Assembly: GCF_000152885.1 (NCBI RefSeq)
Contig: NZ_CH672403.1
Span: 174,724-238,723, forward strand
Length of the DNA stretch: 64,000 nucleotides
Origin: Idiomarina baltica OS145
GTDB lineage: Bacteria > Pseudomonadota > Gammaproteobacteria > Enterobacterales > Alteromonadaceae
Reading direction: 5' to 3'
The notes under the pieces were generated by a model. The model was not told where the DNA came from. It was given only the letters and a program-made list of their open reading frames with translations, and searched no databases. Positions 20,905 through 28,285 of this stretch are shown in pieces (within the stretch, counting starts at the first letter, position 1; every line of letters begins with the position of its first letter). A program made the translations under genes and the position numbers.

Positions 20905-20933
20905 TACACACAACGCTCTAATTTGGTTATAAT
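20905..20933 (+). promoter_or_regulatory. Probable sigma-70 promoter for trhO
   Basis: A perfect -10 TATAAT at 20928-20933 with TACACA at 20905-20910 as a weak -35 and a 17-bp spacer. The trhO start codon lies about 57 bp downstream of the -10. The strength of the -35 is doubtful. Confidence 0.5.
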
Positions 20934-20990
20934 CCGCTCGATTTTAACGCCCCGGATTTGCGATCCGACCTGCTGAAAAAGGAAGTAAAC

Positions 20991-21920
20991 ATGTATATCT
21001 GTGCAGCCCTCTATAAGTTCGTTGAACTCAACGACTTTGAATCCCTCCGTGAACCACTCTACCAAGTGATGTTAGAGAATGATGTCAAAGGCACATTATT
21101 GCTCGCACGTGAGGGCATTAACGGTACTATCTGTGGCACCCGCCAAGGCATTGACAATGTACTAGCACACATCAACGCGGATGAACGCCTCGCTGGTATT
21201 GAGCATAAAGAGTCACCGAGCGATGAACAAGCGTTCTATCGCACTAAAGTGAAGCTTAAAAAAGAGATTGTCACCATGGGTGTTGATTGGGTGGATCCAA
21301 AGAACACTGTGGGCACTTATGTCGAGCCCGAAAAGTGGAACGACCTCATCTCAGATCCCGAAGTGCTTTTAATTGATACACGTAATGAGTACGAATACGC
21401 CGTAGGCACGTTCAAAGGCTCGGTCAACCCCAAAACAGAAACCTTCCGTGAGTTCCCTGAATACGTCAAGGAGCACTTAGATCCGTCTAAACACAAAAAA
21501 GTAGCCATGTTTTGTACCGGCGGTATTCGTTGTGAAAAGTCGACGGCTTACTTGAAAGAGCAAGGATTTGATGAGGTCTATCATTTAAAGGGCGGCATCT
21601 TAAAATACCTAGAAATGGTGCCAGAGGAAACCAGCCTTTGGGATGGTGAGTGCTTTGTTTTTGACCAGCGTGTAACGGTAAAACACGGTTTAGCGCAAGG
21701 TGCGTACGACCAGTGCTATGCTTGCCGCATGCCTATCACTAATGAAGAGAAGCAATCGGAACATTATGTGAAAGGGGTCAGTTGTCCACACTGCTACGAC
21801 AAGACAACCGAAGAGCAAAAGGCGCGCTATGCCGAACGCGAACGCCAAATCCAACTTGCTAAACAGCGAGGCGAAGCACATATTCGCGATGGTAAACGCG
21901 ATGCCACACTACAAAACTGA
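20991..21920 (+). CDS. trhO: tRNA uridine(34) hydroxylase (rhodanese family)
   Basis: Formerly YceA. It hydroxylates U34 in tRNAs, the first step to 5-(carboxy)methoxyuridine at the wobble base, using O2. There is an acylphosphatase-like N-terminal domain (about 1-95) and a rhodanese domain with catalytic Cys in [13 protein letters not shown]-terminal Cys cluster (CYACRMPI...CPHC) may bind zinc. ATG 20991 follows AAAAAGGAAG and gives 309 residues; an in-frame ATG at 20958 lacks a site and is not used. It is followed by dps after 57 bp on the same strand. Confidence 0.93.
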   Translation: MYICAALYKFVELNDFESLREPLYQVMLENDVKGTLLLAREGINGTICGTRQGIDNVLAHINADERLAGIEHKESPSDEQAFYRTKVKLKKEIVTMGVDWVDPKNTVGTYVEPEKWNDLISDPEVLLIDTRNEYEYAVGTFKGSVNPKTETFREFPEYVKEHLDPSKHKKVAMFCTGGIRCEKSTAYLKEQGFDEVYHLKGGILKYLEMVPEETSLWDGECFVFDQRVTVKHGLAQGAYDQCYACRMPITNEEKQSEHYVKGVSCPHCYDKTTEEQKARYAERERQIQLAKQRGEAHIRDGKRDATLQN

Positions 21921-21977
21921 TCGGAATTGCGCTAGATTCGTATCAGTTCAACAGCATCGATTTACTGGAGAAAGGTA

Positions 21978-22454
21978 ATGAAGCAATTAAAAGTGATTGG
22001 TTTAGATGAGAAAAAAGCTGAGCAATTAGCCGACAAACTCAACGAATTGTTGTCTAACTATCAGATTTTTTACATGAACGTTCGTGGCTTTCACTGGAAT
22101 ATTAAAGGTGAGCGTTTTTTTGAGCTACATGCCAAGTTCGAAGAAACTTACGACGATTTATTGTTGAAGATTGATGAAATTGCCGAGCGTATTTTGACAT
22201 TAGGTCAACGCCCGATGCATGCCTATTCGACTTACATCAAGACCAGTGACATCGAAGAAGTCAAAGACGTTCATGATGGTCGTGCGTGTGTGGCTAACAT
22301 CTTAGATAGCTATCAAACGACAATTCGCCTACAACGCGAAATTCAAGATCTGGCGAATGACGCAAATGACGAAGGCACCTCAGCACTGATGAGTGATTAT
22401 ATTCGCGAGCAAGAGAAAACTGCGTGGATGCTCACCTCATACCTAAACGACTAA
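21978..22454 (+). CDS. dps: Dps family ferritin-like DNA-protection protein
   Basis: A 158-residue four-helix protein forming a dodecamer that oxidises Fe(II) with peroxide and stores iron, protecting DNA. The ferroxidase ligands lie in FHWNIKGERFFELHAKFEETYDDLLLKIDEIAERI (the two His, then Asp and Glu of the intersubunit site). The N-terminus is short, with three Lys near the start and no long Lys/Arg tail, so DNA binding may be weak. GAGAAAGG precedes the ATG. A strong terminator follows. Confidence 0.92.
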   Translation: MKQLKVIGLDEKKAEQLADKLNELLSNYQIFYMNVRGFHWNIKGERFFELHAKFEETYDDLLLKIDEIAERILTLGQRPMHAYSTYIKTSDIEEVKDVHDGRACVANILDSYQTTIRLQREIQDLANDANDEGTSALMSDYIREQEKTAWMLTSYLND

Positions 22455-22474
22455 AGTTACGAAGCTAGAAAATG

Positions 22475-22501
22475 AAAGCCCACCCTGCGGTGGGCTTTTT
22501 T
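22475..22501 (+). terminator. Rho-independent terminator after dps
   Basis: A perfect 10-bp stem AAAGCCCACC/GGTGGGCTTT with a CTGC loop and a six-T run. The minus-strand T-tract is weaker, but it may also end the TonB receptor transcript. Confidence 0.92.
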
Positions 22502-22509
22502 GTGAGCGA

Positions 22510-24975
22510 TTAAAAGCTGTACTTCGCTTTTACGTAGTAGTAGCCGCCGTTGATACCAAAAGGTAGTGTTTCCCAGCCATATTTAAAACCTGCTTGAGAG
22601 AACGGAACGCCTGCACTCCCCCATTCATCCGGATAAGTATCAAACAGGTTGTTTGCACCCACGACCAGTTTAAAATCATCAGTCAGGTCGTAACCGACCG
22701 ACAAGTCAGTAAGCCACTTTCCATCCCACTTATGTTTGATACCGGTGAAAGCCTGACCTTCTACGGCGCCAAAGTAGTTAAATGCAAGATTAACGCTCCA
22801 ACGATCACGCTCCCAGTCGGCCATAATCGATGCTTTCTCACTCGGTTGACCTTCTTCGATGCGTAATACTTGAGTTTCGTTAAATATCTGCTCGGCAGGG
22901 ATAAGTGATGAGACTGAGTTAACGCGTTCGACATCGGTATTAACAAAGCTCAACGCCGTAGTTAATACAAGATCGCCACTCAAAACTTCTGTCGGATATG
23001 ACGCGATAATATCGACACCCTGCGTTTTGGTATCCACAGAGTTAGTGAAGAACTGCGCCGCGCCGAGATTGTTATTATCGAGTATAGTTGCGAACTCGGT
23101 ACCAATATCTGCCGTTAGCGGCTCTGAGATAACGATGCGATCATCAATATTTATTTGATACAAATCGATGGTTAGGTCGAGTCCGTTTCGCCAACGTTTG
23201 ATGATACCGATACTCGCGCTCTCAGATGTTTCTTCTTCGAGTCGGTTAATGCCAAATTGACGGGCAACTTCATCGTCATTCGACACAGTACCCGTTTGTA
23301 CCAAAGTACCATTTACGATATTAGTAAGCACTTGTGAGTAATATATCTGTTGCACACCGGGCGCTCTAAAACCGGTCGCCAAAGTGCCACGGACCGAGAA
23401 ATCATTGGTAATATCGTACCGCGTTGAGATTTTACCGGAGATGTTGTCACCGGCGATATCGTAATCTTCGTAACGCAACGCACCAGCAAGTAGCCAATCC
23501 GGTGTTACGTAGTACTCGGCATCAACGTATGCGCCGTAGCTATCACGTGAGGCATCTACTTCTTGTCCTGGACTAAAGCCAGGAAAGCCTTGGATACCGG
23601 CTTCTGCGGGCGCACCGGAAGGCGTTAGAATGGTTATTGAAGGGTCATTGCTACGACCATAAGCCCAAGACACCGGATCACCTGCATTGATCTCATAACC
23701 ATCGGTTCTAAACTCAACGCCCAAAGCGAGATAGAGTAATTCGTTATTGACGTCGATGGTGCCATTAAAATCGAGGTTGAAGGTGGTTTGGTCAAACACT
23801 AATTCACCATCGAAAGCCTCGGTCGGCGTGTCTGCGTAGATTCCACCGCCGGGTGCCGGCTCATAATACCAACTGACGTTTGCTGAGTTGGCAGAGTTAA
23901 AACCGAATTCATTTTTGCCATACACAATACTCGCGTCCCACAACCATGCATTGGGTAAGTCCCCCCGCAACCCAACCGCTATCGACTGATCATCCGCTTC
24001 GGTTTTAAGTTGTGGCAAAAAGCCATCTGGATAGATTGTCTCAATTGTACGAGGGTGTCCGCGACCACGGAAAAAGCCCGCTGAGCCACCATCGCGTGAC
24101 GAAATACCACCAAAAGCATAGAGCTCGGTCGAGCCCGTCAATGTGTAGGCTGAGTTAAACCAAGCGTAATAGTTTTCTGAATCTGCATCCCCCACATGTA
24201 AACGTACAACAGGATCGCCATTACGATCCCACCAGTCACCGATTAATTGTCCACCGGTCGCTTCTAAGGTCGCTGGTGCAGCGCGATTAGTCATACCGCG
24301 GTCACGATATTCTAGAGTAAAATTAAAGTAGCCTTTATCGTTCGTAGTGCCCAAGTTGAGGCCAACTTGATTAACCTCACCATCACCTTCATAAGTTTGC
24401 CCGATTTCCGCACTCACGCTTCCACCGTCTCCTGATTTAAGCGTGATGTTGATAACACCTGCAATAGCATCCGATCCATATTGTGCGGCTGCACCATCCC
24501 GCAAGATTTCTACGCGCTCAACCGCAGTGATTGGAATCGCATTGATATCGTAGCCTGCTGAACCTTTGCCGATGGTTTCTTGAACGTTAACAAGCGCTTG
24601 TTGATGACGACGCTTACCATTGACGAGTACAAGTACTTGGTCAGGTCCTAGACCACGTAACGTCGCTGGTCGAATGATATCCGAGCCATCTGAAATGGTG
24701 GTGGAAGAAAAGTTAAACGAAGGCGCACTCATTTGAATAGCTTTACCGAGTTCAGAAGCGCCTGTCTCAGCCAGTTGCTCACTTGAGATAATGTCCACAG
24801 GTGACGCCGACTCGGTGGCCGTTCGCCCGTTTACTCGTGAACCCAAAGTAACAATACGCTCGATATTTTCAGGCACTTCTTCAGCTTGCTGTTGCTGTGC
24901 CAAAACCGGTGAGGCACTGCAAACGGCTGATACAGCAAGCGCGATGACACTCAATTTTATTGTTTTTTCTTTCAT
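22510..24975 (-). CDS. TonB-dependent outer-membrane receptor, ligand unknown
   Basis: An 821-residue receptor with a Sec signal peptide ending VLA (about residue 26), a plug domain (about 50-175, with the typical LRGLGPDQVLVLVNGKRRH and ERVEILRDGAAAQYGSDAIAGVINI), and a beta-barrel ending in aromatic Phe (YYVKAKYSF). It imports an unidentified siderophore, vitamin, peptide or glycan with TonB energy. No transport or regulatory genes adjoin it, so context gives no ligand. AAGGAAGAG precedes the ATG. It is divergent from a DUF3185 gene across about 175 bp containing TTGACGTCAA. Confidence 0.92.
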   Translation of the reverse strand: MKEKTIKLSVIALAVSAVCSASPVLAQQQQAEEVPENIERIVTLGSRVNGRTATESASPVDIISSEQLAETGASELGKAIQMSAPSFNFSSTTISDGSDIIRPATLRGLGPDQVLVLVNGKRRHQQALVNVQETIGKGSAGYDINAIPITAVERVEILRDGAAAQYGSDAIAGVINITLKSGDGGSVSAEIGQTYEGDGEVNQVGLNLGTTNDKGYFNFTLEYRDRGMTNRAAPATLEATGGQLIGDWWDRNGDPVVRLHVGDADSENYYAWFNSAYTLTGSTELYAFGGISSRDGGSAGFFRGRGHPRTIETIYPDGFLPQLKTEADDQSIAVGLRGDLPNAWLWDASIVYGKNEFGFNSANSANVSWYYEPAPGGGIYADTPTEAFDGELVFDQTTFNLDFNGTIDVNNELLYLALGVEFRTDGYEINAGDPVSWAYGRSNDPSITILTPSGAPAEAGIQGFPGFSPGQEVDASRDSYGAYVDAEYYVTPDWLLAGALRYEDYDIAGDNISGKISTRYDITNDFSVRGTLATGFRAPGVQQIYYSQVLTNIVNGTLVQTGTVSNDDEVARQFGINRLEEETSESASIGIIKRWRNGLDLTIDLYQINIDDRIVISEPLTADIGTEFATILDNNNLGAAQFFTNSVDTKTQGVDIIASYPTEVLSGDLVLTTALSFVNTDVERVNSVSSLIPAEQIFNETQVLRIEEGQPSEKASIMADWERDRWSVNLAFNYFGAVEGQAFTGIKHKWDGKWLTDLSVGYDLTDDFKLVVGANNLFDTYPDEWGSAGVPFSQAGFKYGWETLPFGINGGYYYVKAKYSF

Positions 24976-25053
24976 GCTCGCTCTTCCTTCACCATTTTGT
25001 AATAGTTCATTTACAGTGTTTACTTATATTGGTGAAGAATATATATATGACAT

Positions 25054-25074
25054 TTGACGTAACGTTGACGTCAA
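25054..25074. promoter_or_regulatory. Palindrome TTGACGTCAA with adjacent half-site
   Basis: TTGACGTCAA at 25065-25074 is a perfect 10-bp palindrome. A direct copy of its left arm, TTGACGT, starts 11 bp earlier at 25054. It lies between the divergent TonB receptor and DUF3185 genes, so it may be an operator. A -35 role for TTGACG is possible on either strand, but no well-spaced -10 is seen. Confidence 0.35.
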
Positions 25075-25150
25075 ACTAAAAAATACATGCTATGGTAGTC
25101 ATTGTAGTTAAATTATTTAATATACATAACAACAACTTAGGAAGATTCAG

Positions 25151-25348
25151 ATGAACAAAATCGTAGGTCTTATTCTTTTAGTGGTCGGAGCAATTTTATT
25201 GTACTTTTCTTATGAGGCGTCTCAGTCGCTTGCTTCTGAAGCTTCACAAATGGTCACCAATGAGCCAACGGATAACACCATGTGGTATTTAATCGGTGGT
25301 GTGGTCGCCGTGATTATTGGGTTATACGCGGTATTTAAAGGAAAGTAA
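25151..25348 (+). CDS. DUF3185 family small membrane protein
   Basis: A 65-residue protein with two hydrophobic helices (about 4-22 and 45-62) joined by a polar Ser/Thr-rich loop (EASQSLASEASQMVTNEPTD). This fits DUF3185, whose function is unknown. AGGAAGA precedes the ATG. It is monocistronic, with its own hairpin terminator overlapping the end of the MFS gene on the other strand. Confidence 0.8.
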   Translation: MNKIVGLILLVVGAILLYFSYEASQSLASEASQMVTNEPTDNTMWYLIGGVVAVIIGLYAVFKGK

Positions 25349-25370
25349 GTAAATTAGACTAGAAAGCAGT

Positions 25371-25400
25371 GTGTCTGGCTAACTGCCAGACACATTTTTA
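25371..25400 (+). terminator. Terminator after the DUF3185 gene
   Basis: A perfect 9-bp stem GTGTCTGGC/GCCAGACAC with a TAACT loop, followed by ATTTTT on the plus strand. The left arm overlaps the stop codon of the convergent MFS gene. There is no T-tract on the minus strand. Confidence 0.75.
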
Positions 25401-26695
25401 AGTGAAAGCGATGACAGTGTGGCAAGCACCCCAATGCCGACAAGTAGCCATAATACCGCCGCCACACCGTAAGAAGCATCGAGCCAACCAAGCAAGATAC
25501 CAGCCAGTAGAATAACGCCCATCACCGTATTAGATACTGCAGTCAATTGCGCTCGATTATCTTGATTCGCCATGTCCACCAGATAAGTTTTACGGCCGAC
25601 ACGCGCGCCATGATGCGCCACTGCAGATAGGAACATTAAACCGCCCGCCGCCCAAATTGAACTTAGCGCTTGTGGGAGCCAATAATAAATCGCCAAGGCT
25701 ACTAACATCACAAGCGTCGACATTACCGACGCCGCCGCCATCACATGATGGCTAGCCGAATCTGACCAACGTCCCCAAAATCGTCCGGCCAATAAGCCGG
25801 CTAAGCCACTAGCCAATAGTAAACTCCCTAGGCTGGTATAGCCTGCATCGCCTTCGCGCTGAATAAGAACAACGATATAGGGAATCGCAAAAGCCGCCGC
25901 AACTAATAAAGCTCGGGTAAGAACAAAGTGACCAAAAAGTGCATTACGCCACAATAATGACAGTGACTTTAACGCTTCGCTGATAGCGTTACCGCCGCCC
26001 TCTGTTGCGCCAGCAACTTCGGGTATACCCGCGTAGGTGATTGCCGCACAGGTCCAAAGCAGCACGCCACCACCGAGCAATACAAGAAAGAGACTGCGTT
26101 GCCCCTCAACATCGGGAAACATCACAATGACTAACGCTGTCACTAAGGTCAGTAATCCCGCAGCCGAAGCGGCGACACCCGACAGTCGCCCACGCCGCGT
26201 TTTCGAGACGGTTTTGCCCGTCACATCTTTATTGGCTACGGAACAAACCCCACGCGACAGTGAAAAAGTGATGAGGAATAAAATGACGGTCCAACCCAAC
26301 GCGGTACCGTCCAAAGTCGCGACAGCCACAAGCATTAGCGCCAATGACACGGCTTGCCCAACGCTACCGGCGACCCAAAACCACTTTCGTACAGGTTGCT
26401 CGCGTAACTTCTGGGCGACAAAAAGTTGCGGCAATAAAGCCAAAGATTCTCGAATGGGCACTAAGGCGCTAATGAATACCGGTGGCGCGCCCAATGCGCT
26501 AAGCATCCACGCCAATACTAAACGTGCGCTCACCAGTGAATCCCCGAGCTTGGTCAGCATTAGAGAAATAAGCATCAATACGAATGAACGCGGTTGTTCA
26601 TTGCATGCATTTTCGGGGATATCTTTACATACGCGTGCATCTTCGTCTTCAGCAAGGTAGCCGTAGACACGATTCATCAATTGCTTATCAGCCAT
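25379..26695 (-). CDS. MFS transporter, last gene of the thiamine operon
   Basis: A 438-residue major-facilitator protein. It starts with a cytosolic tail of about 38 residues rich in Asp/Glu/Cys and continues with about 12 membrane helices, without close likeness to a named drug or sugar exporter group. ATG 26695 is used because AGGGA lies 6 nt upstream; GTG 26698 is in frame but too close. It follows the kinase-like gene by 9 bp and belongs to the riboswitch-controlled run, so a role with thiamine, its precursors or degradation products is inferred from context only. It could instead export an unrelated compound. Confidence 0.85.
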   Translation of the reverse strand: MADKQLMNRVYGYLAEDEDARVCKDIPENACNEQPRSFVLMLISLMLTKLGDSLVSARLVLAWMLSALGAPPVFISALVPIRESLALLPQLFVAQKLREQPVRKWFWVAGSVGQAVSLALMLVAVATLDGTALGWTVILFLITFSLSRGVCSVANKDVTGKTVSKTRRGRLSGVAASAAGLLTLVTALVIVMFPDVEGQRSLFLVLLGGGVLLWTCAAITYAGIPEVAGATEGGGNAISEALKSLSLLWRNALFGHFVLTRALLVAAAFAIPYIVVLIQREGDAGYTSLGSLLLASGLAGLLAGRFWGRWSDSASHHVMAAASVMSTLVMLVALAIYYWLPQALSSIWAAGGLMFLSAVAHHGARVGRKTYLVDMANQDNRAQLTAVSNTVMGVILLAGILLGWLDASYGVAAVLWLLVGIGVLATLSSLSLKNVSGS

Positions 26696-26704
26696 CACAT
26701 TTCC

Positions 26705-27421
26705 CTAATCGTCAGCTAATTGATACCAAATGTCATTGACCCATTGCATCAATTGCAGCGCAGCTAGCACATCATCCCACTTTAAAGGTACCGGCGACCG
26801 GCGACGGTACTCACAAAAGCAGTCATGCTGTTCAGCCACTGAGCAGCGATTAATTAACATAGCACTGGCAAAATCAACGGCGGGGTTACCAAAACTGGCG
26901 TACTCCCAGTCCAACGCCACAGGTCGTTCTGTTAGTACGATATTATCGAAAGAAAGATCGAAATGGCAAAGACAAGATTGCGCTGCATCAATCGTTAACT
27001 GTTCTTGCAGCGCATGTATGCGTGCTAACTGTTGCTCAGAAGCGCACGCAAAATAGCCCTCAAGGCGTTGCCAGAAAGAAGGACCCAGGTAATCAACGCG
27101 CGTTTGATGCAGCGTAGCCATGAGACCAACCATGATAGTTAGCTTTTCGGTTCGCGGTAACTGACTTTGCGCTAGGGTAGGTCCTTCAACGAACGCTTGC
27201 AGCACCCAACGACTGTAATCGCTATCAATAATTTGAGGGGCCAAACCTTGCACCGCCAGAGCACTTTGCAACTTCAGCTCATCCTCGCGATTAAGTAATA
27301 GACCCTCTGCCGCATTGAGCCACTTAAACAAGTAGCTTTCCTGAGCGCAGGTAATGCGCCAAACATCGTTCACTTGTCCAGTCGATATGCGTTCAACATG
27401 TTGAGGGGCCGGCAGTCTCAT
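26705..27421 (-). CDS. APH-fold phosphotransferase, probable thiamine kinase
   Basis: A 238-residue kinase of the aminoglycoside/choline kinase fold. The catalytic loop reads CHFDLSFDNIVL (Asp general base, downstream Asn) and the Mg-binding Asp is in LDWEYASFG. An N-terminal Gly-containing ATP loop (ISTGQVNDVWRI) is present. Family members include ThiK (thiamine to thiamine phosphate), choline kinase and antibiotic kinases. Being in a TPP-riboswitch operon next to a PnuC-type permease makes thiamine the likely substrate, which would trap imported vitamin. Its ATG overlaps the permease stop (ATGA). Confidence 0.82.
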   Translation of the reverse strand: MRLPAPQHVERISTGQVNDVWRITCAQESYLFKWLNAAEGLLLNREDELKLQSALAVQGLAPQIIDSDYSRWVLQAFVEGPTLAQSQLPRTEKLTIMVGLMATLHQTRVDYLGPSFWQRLEGYFACASEQQLARIHALQEQLTIDAAQSCLCHFDLSFDNIVLTERPVALDWEYASFGNPAVDFASAMLINRCSVAEQHDCFCEYRRRSPVPLKWDDVLAALQLMQWVNDIWYQLADD

Positions 27422-28026
27422 GTCGTCTGAACCGCAGGTCCATCATCCACTCGCCAGCGGTACATGGCATACACCACAAGTACCAGGTAGAGCACAAATA
27501 ACATGGCTGTAGCGACGAATCCTTTACTTAAATAGAGATAAACATAGACCGAATCGATTACAAGCCAATACCACCAGGTTTCCATCGCCTTTTTGGTAAC
27601 CAAGTAGGTCGCTAGTAGACTAAATGCGGTCGTAAAGGTATCGAGCCAAACCGCATCTGCATCGGTATAGTTTTGTAAAAGCAAGGCGGTAACCACCGCA
27701 ACCACGGATACCCAAACCCATTGCTTGAAATGCCACTTAAAGGAATAGTGATGACCGCGTTGATTTTCCTCAATTGCAGTCCCCTGCTGTCGCCATTGCC
27801 ACCAGCCATAACCTGCCATAATGACGTATATCACTTGCAGTAGCGATTCCATATACAGCTTTGCACCCCAAAAGATACTCGCATAAACACAACAGCTTAC
27901 CGCCGCAGCGAGCCAGCACCCTTGCCTTTGATGCGCGGCAAGCACTAAGTAAGCAAGCGCCAGTAGCAAAGCGCCGAGCTCCCAAAAGGAGCTCAGCATA
28001 AGTTGATCCATTAACTCACTTAACAT
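27418..28026 (-). CDS. pnuT: PnuC/PnuT family vitamin permease, probably for thiamine
   Basis: A 202-residue inner-membrane protein of the PnuC fold, with about seven hydrophobic segments. It shows the paired-aromatic motifs typical of these facilitators (YGWWQW, and ETWWYWLVIDSVYVYLYL). PnuC members take nicotinamide riboside, and PnuT members take thiamine. The riboswitch upstream and the kinase downstream favour thiamine; that is context, not sequence proof. Its start overlaps the preceding gene by 11 bp and its stop overlaps the kinase start by 4 bp, so translation is probably coupled. Confidence 0.88.
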   Translation of the reverse strand: MLSELMDQLMLSSFWELGALLLALAYLVLAAHQRQGCWLAAAVSCCVYASIFWGAKLYMESLLQVIYVIMAGYGWWQWRQQGTAIEENQRGHHYSFKWHFKQWVWVSVVAVVTALLLQNYTDADAVWLDTFTTAFSLLATYLVTKKAMETWWYWLVIDSVYVYLYLSKGFVATAMLFVLYLVLVVYAMYRWRVDDGPAVQTT

Positions 28027-28276
28027 GGTCAGGGGTCAGGTCTTTATTGATAAACTTACAAACAAGAACTTGCGATGGCACCCGATCGTATAACCAGTTG
28101 AGCTCCTTTGTTAGGGCGCCCATGACCACCTCAAGGTCACCAAATACTTGTGTACTCATCGTGTTAGTGAGCACCGTTAAATCAGGATACTCATTCAGCC
28201 TATCGATAAACGCTTGAATCACCTCTAAGTAATTATTTGCAAGCGGATAGAGCGAGAGTTCTGCAGAAAATGGCAT
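28016..28276 (-). CDS. YkoF/MTH1187-like thiamine-binding protein
   Basis: An 86-residue single-domain protein with the ferredoxin-like pattern of the YkoF/MTH1187 group: beta strand AELSLYPLA, helix YLEVIQAFIDRLNEY, strand LTVLTNTMSTQVFG, helix EVVMGALTKELNWLYDR, strand QVLVCKFINK. YkoF binds thiamine or hydroxymethylpyrimidine. There is no signal peptide, so it should be cytosolic. It sits between the receptor (9 bp) and the permease (11-bp overlap). Its role is unclear; it may hand thiamine to the kinase or buffer it. Confidence 0.78.
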   Translation of the reverse strand: MPFSAELSLYPLANNYLEVIQAFIDRLNEYPDLTVLTNTMSTQVFGDLEVVMGALTKELNWLYDRVPSQVLVCKFINKDLTPDHVK

Positions 28277-28285
28277 ACAACCTCC

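Noticed and set aside
21914..21950. AACTGAT...ATCAGTT inverted repeat between trhO and dps
   Set aside because: There are only 7 pairs with a long loop and no T-run. It is too weak to call a terminator or operator.
26037..26660. A 207-codon plus-strand open frame opposite the MFS gene
   Set aside because: It mirrors the GC-skewed codons of a membrane protein on the opposite strand and has no ribosome site or domain.
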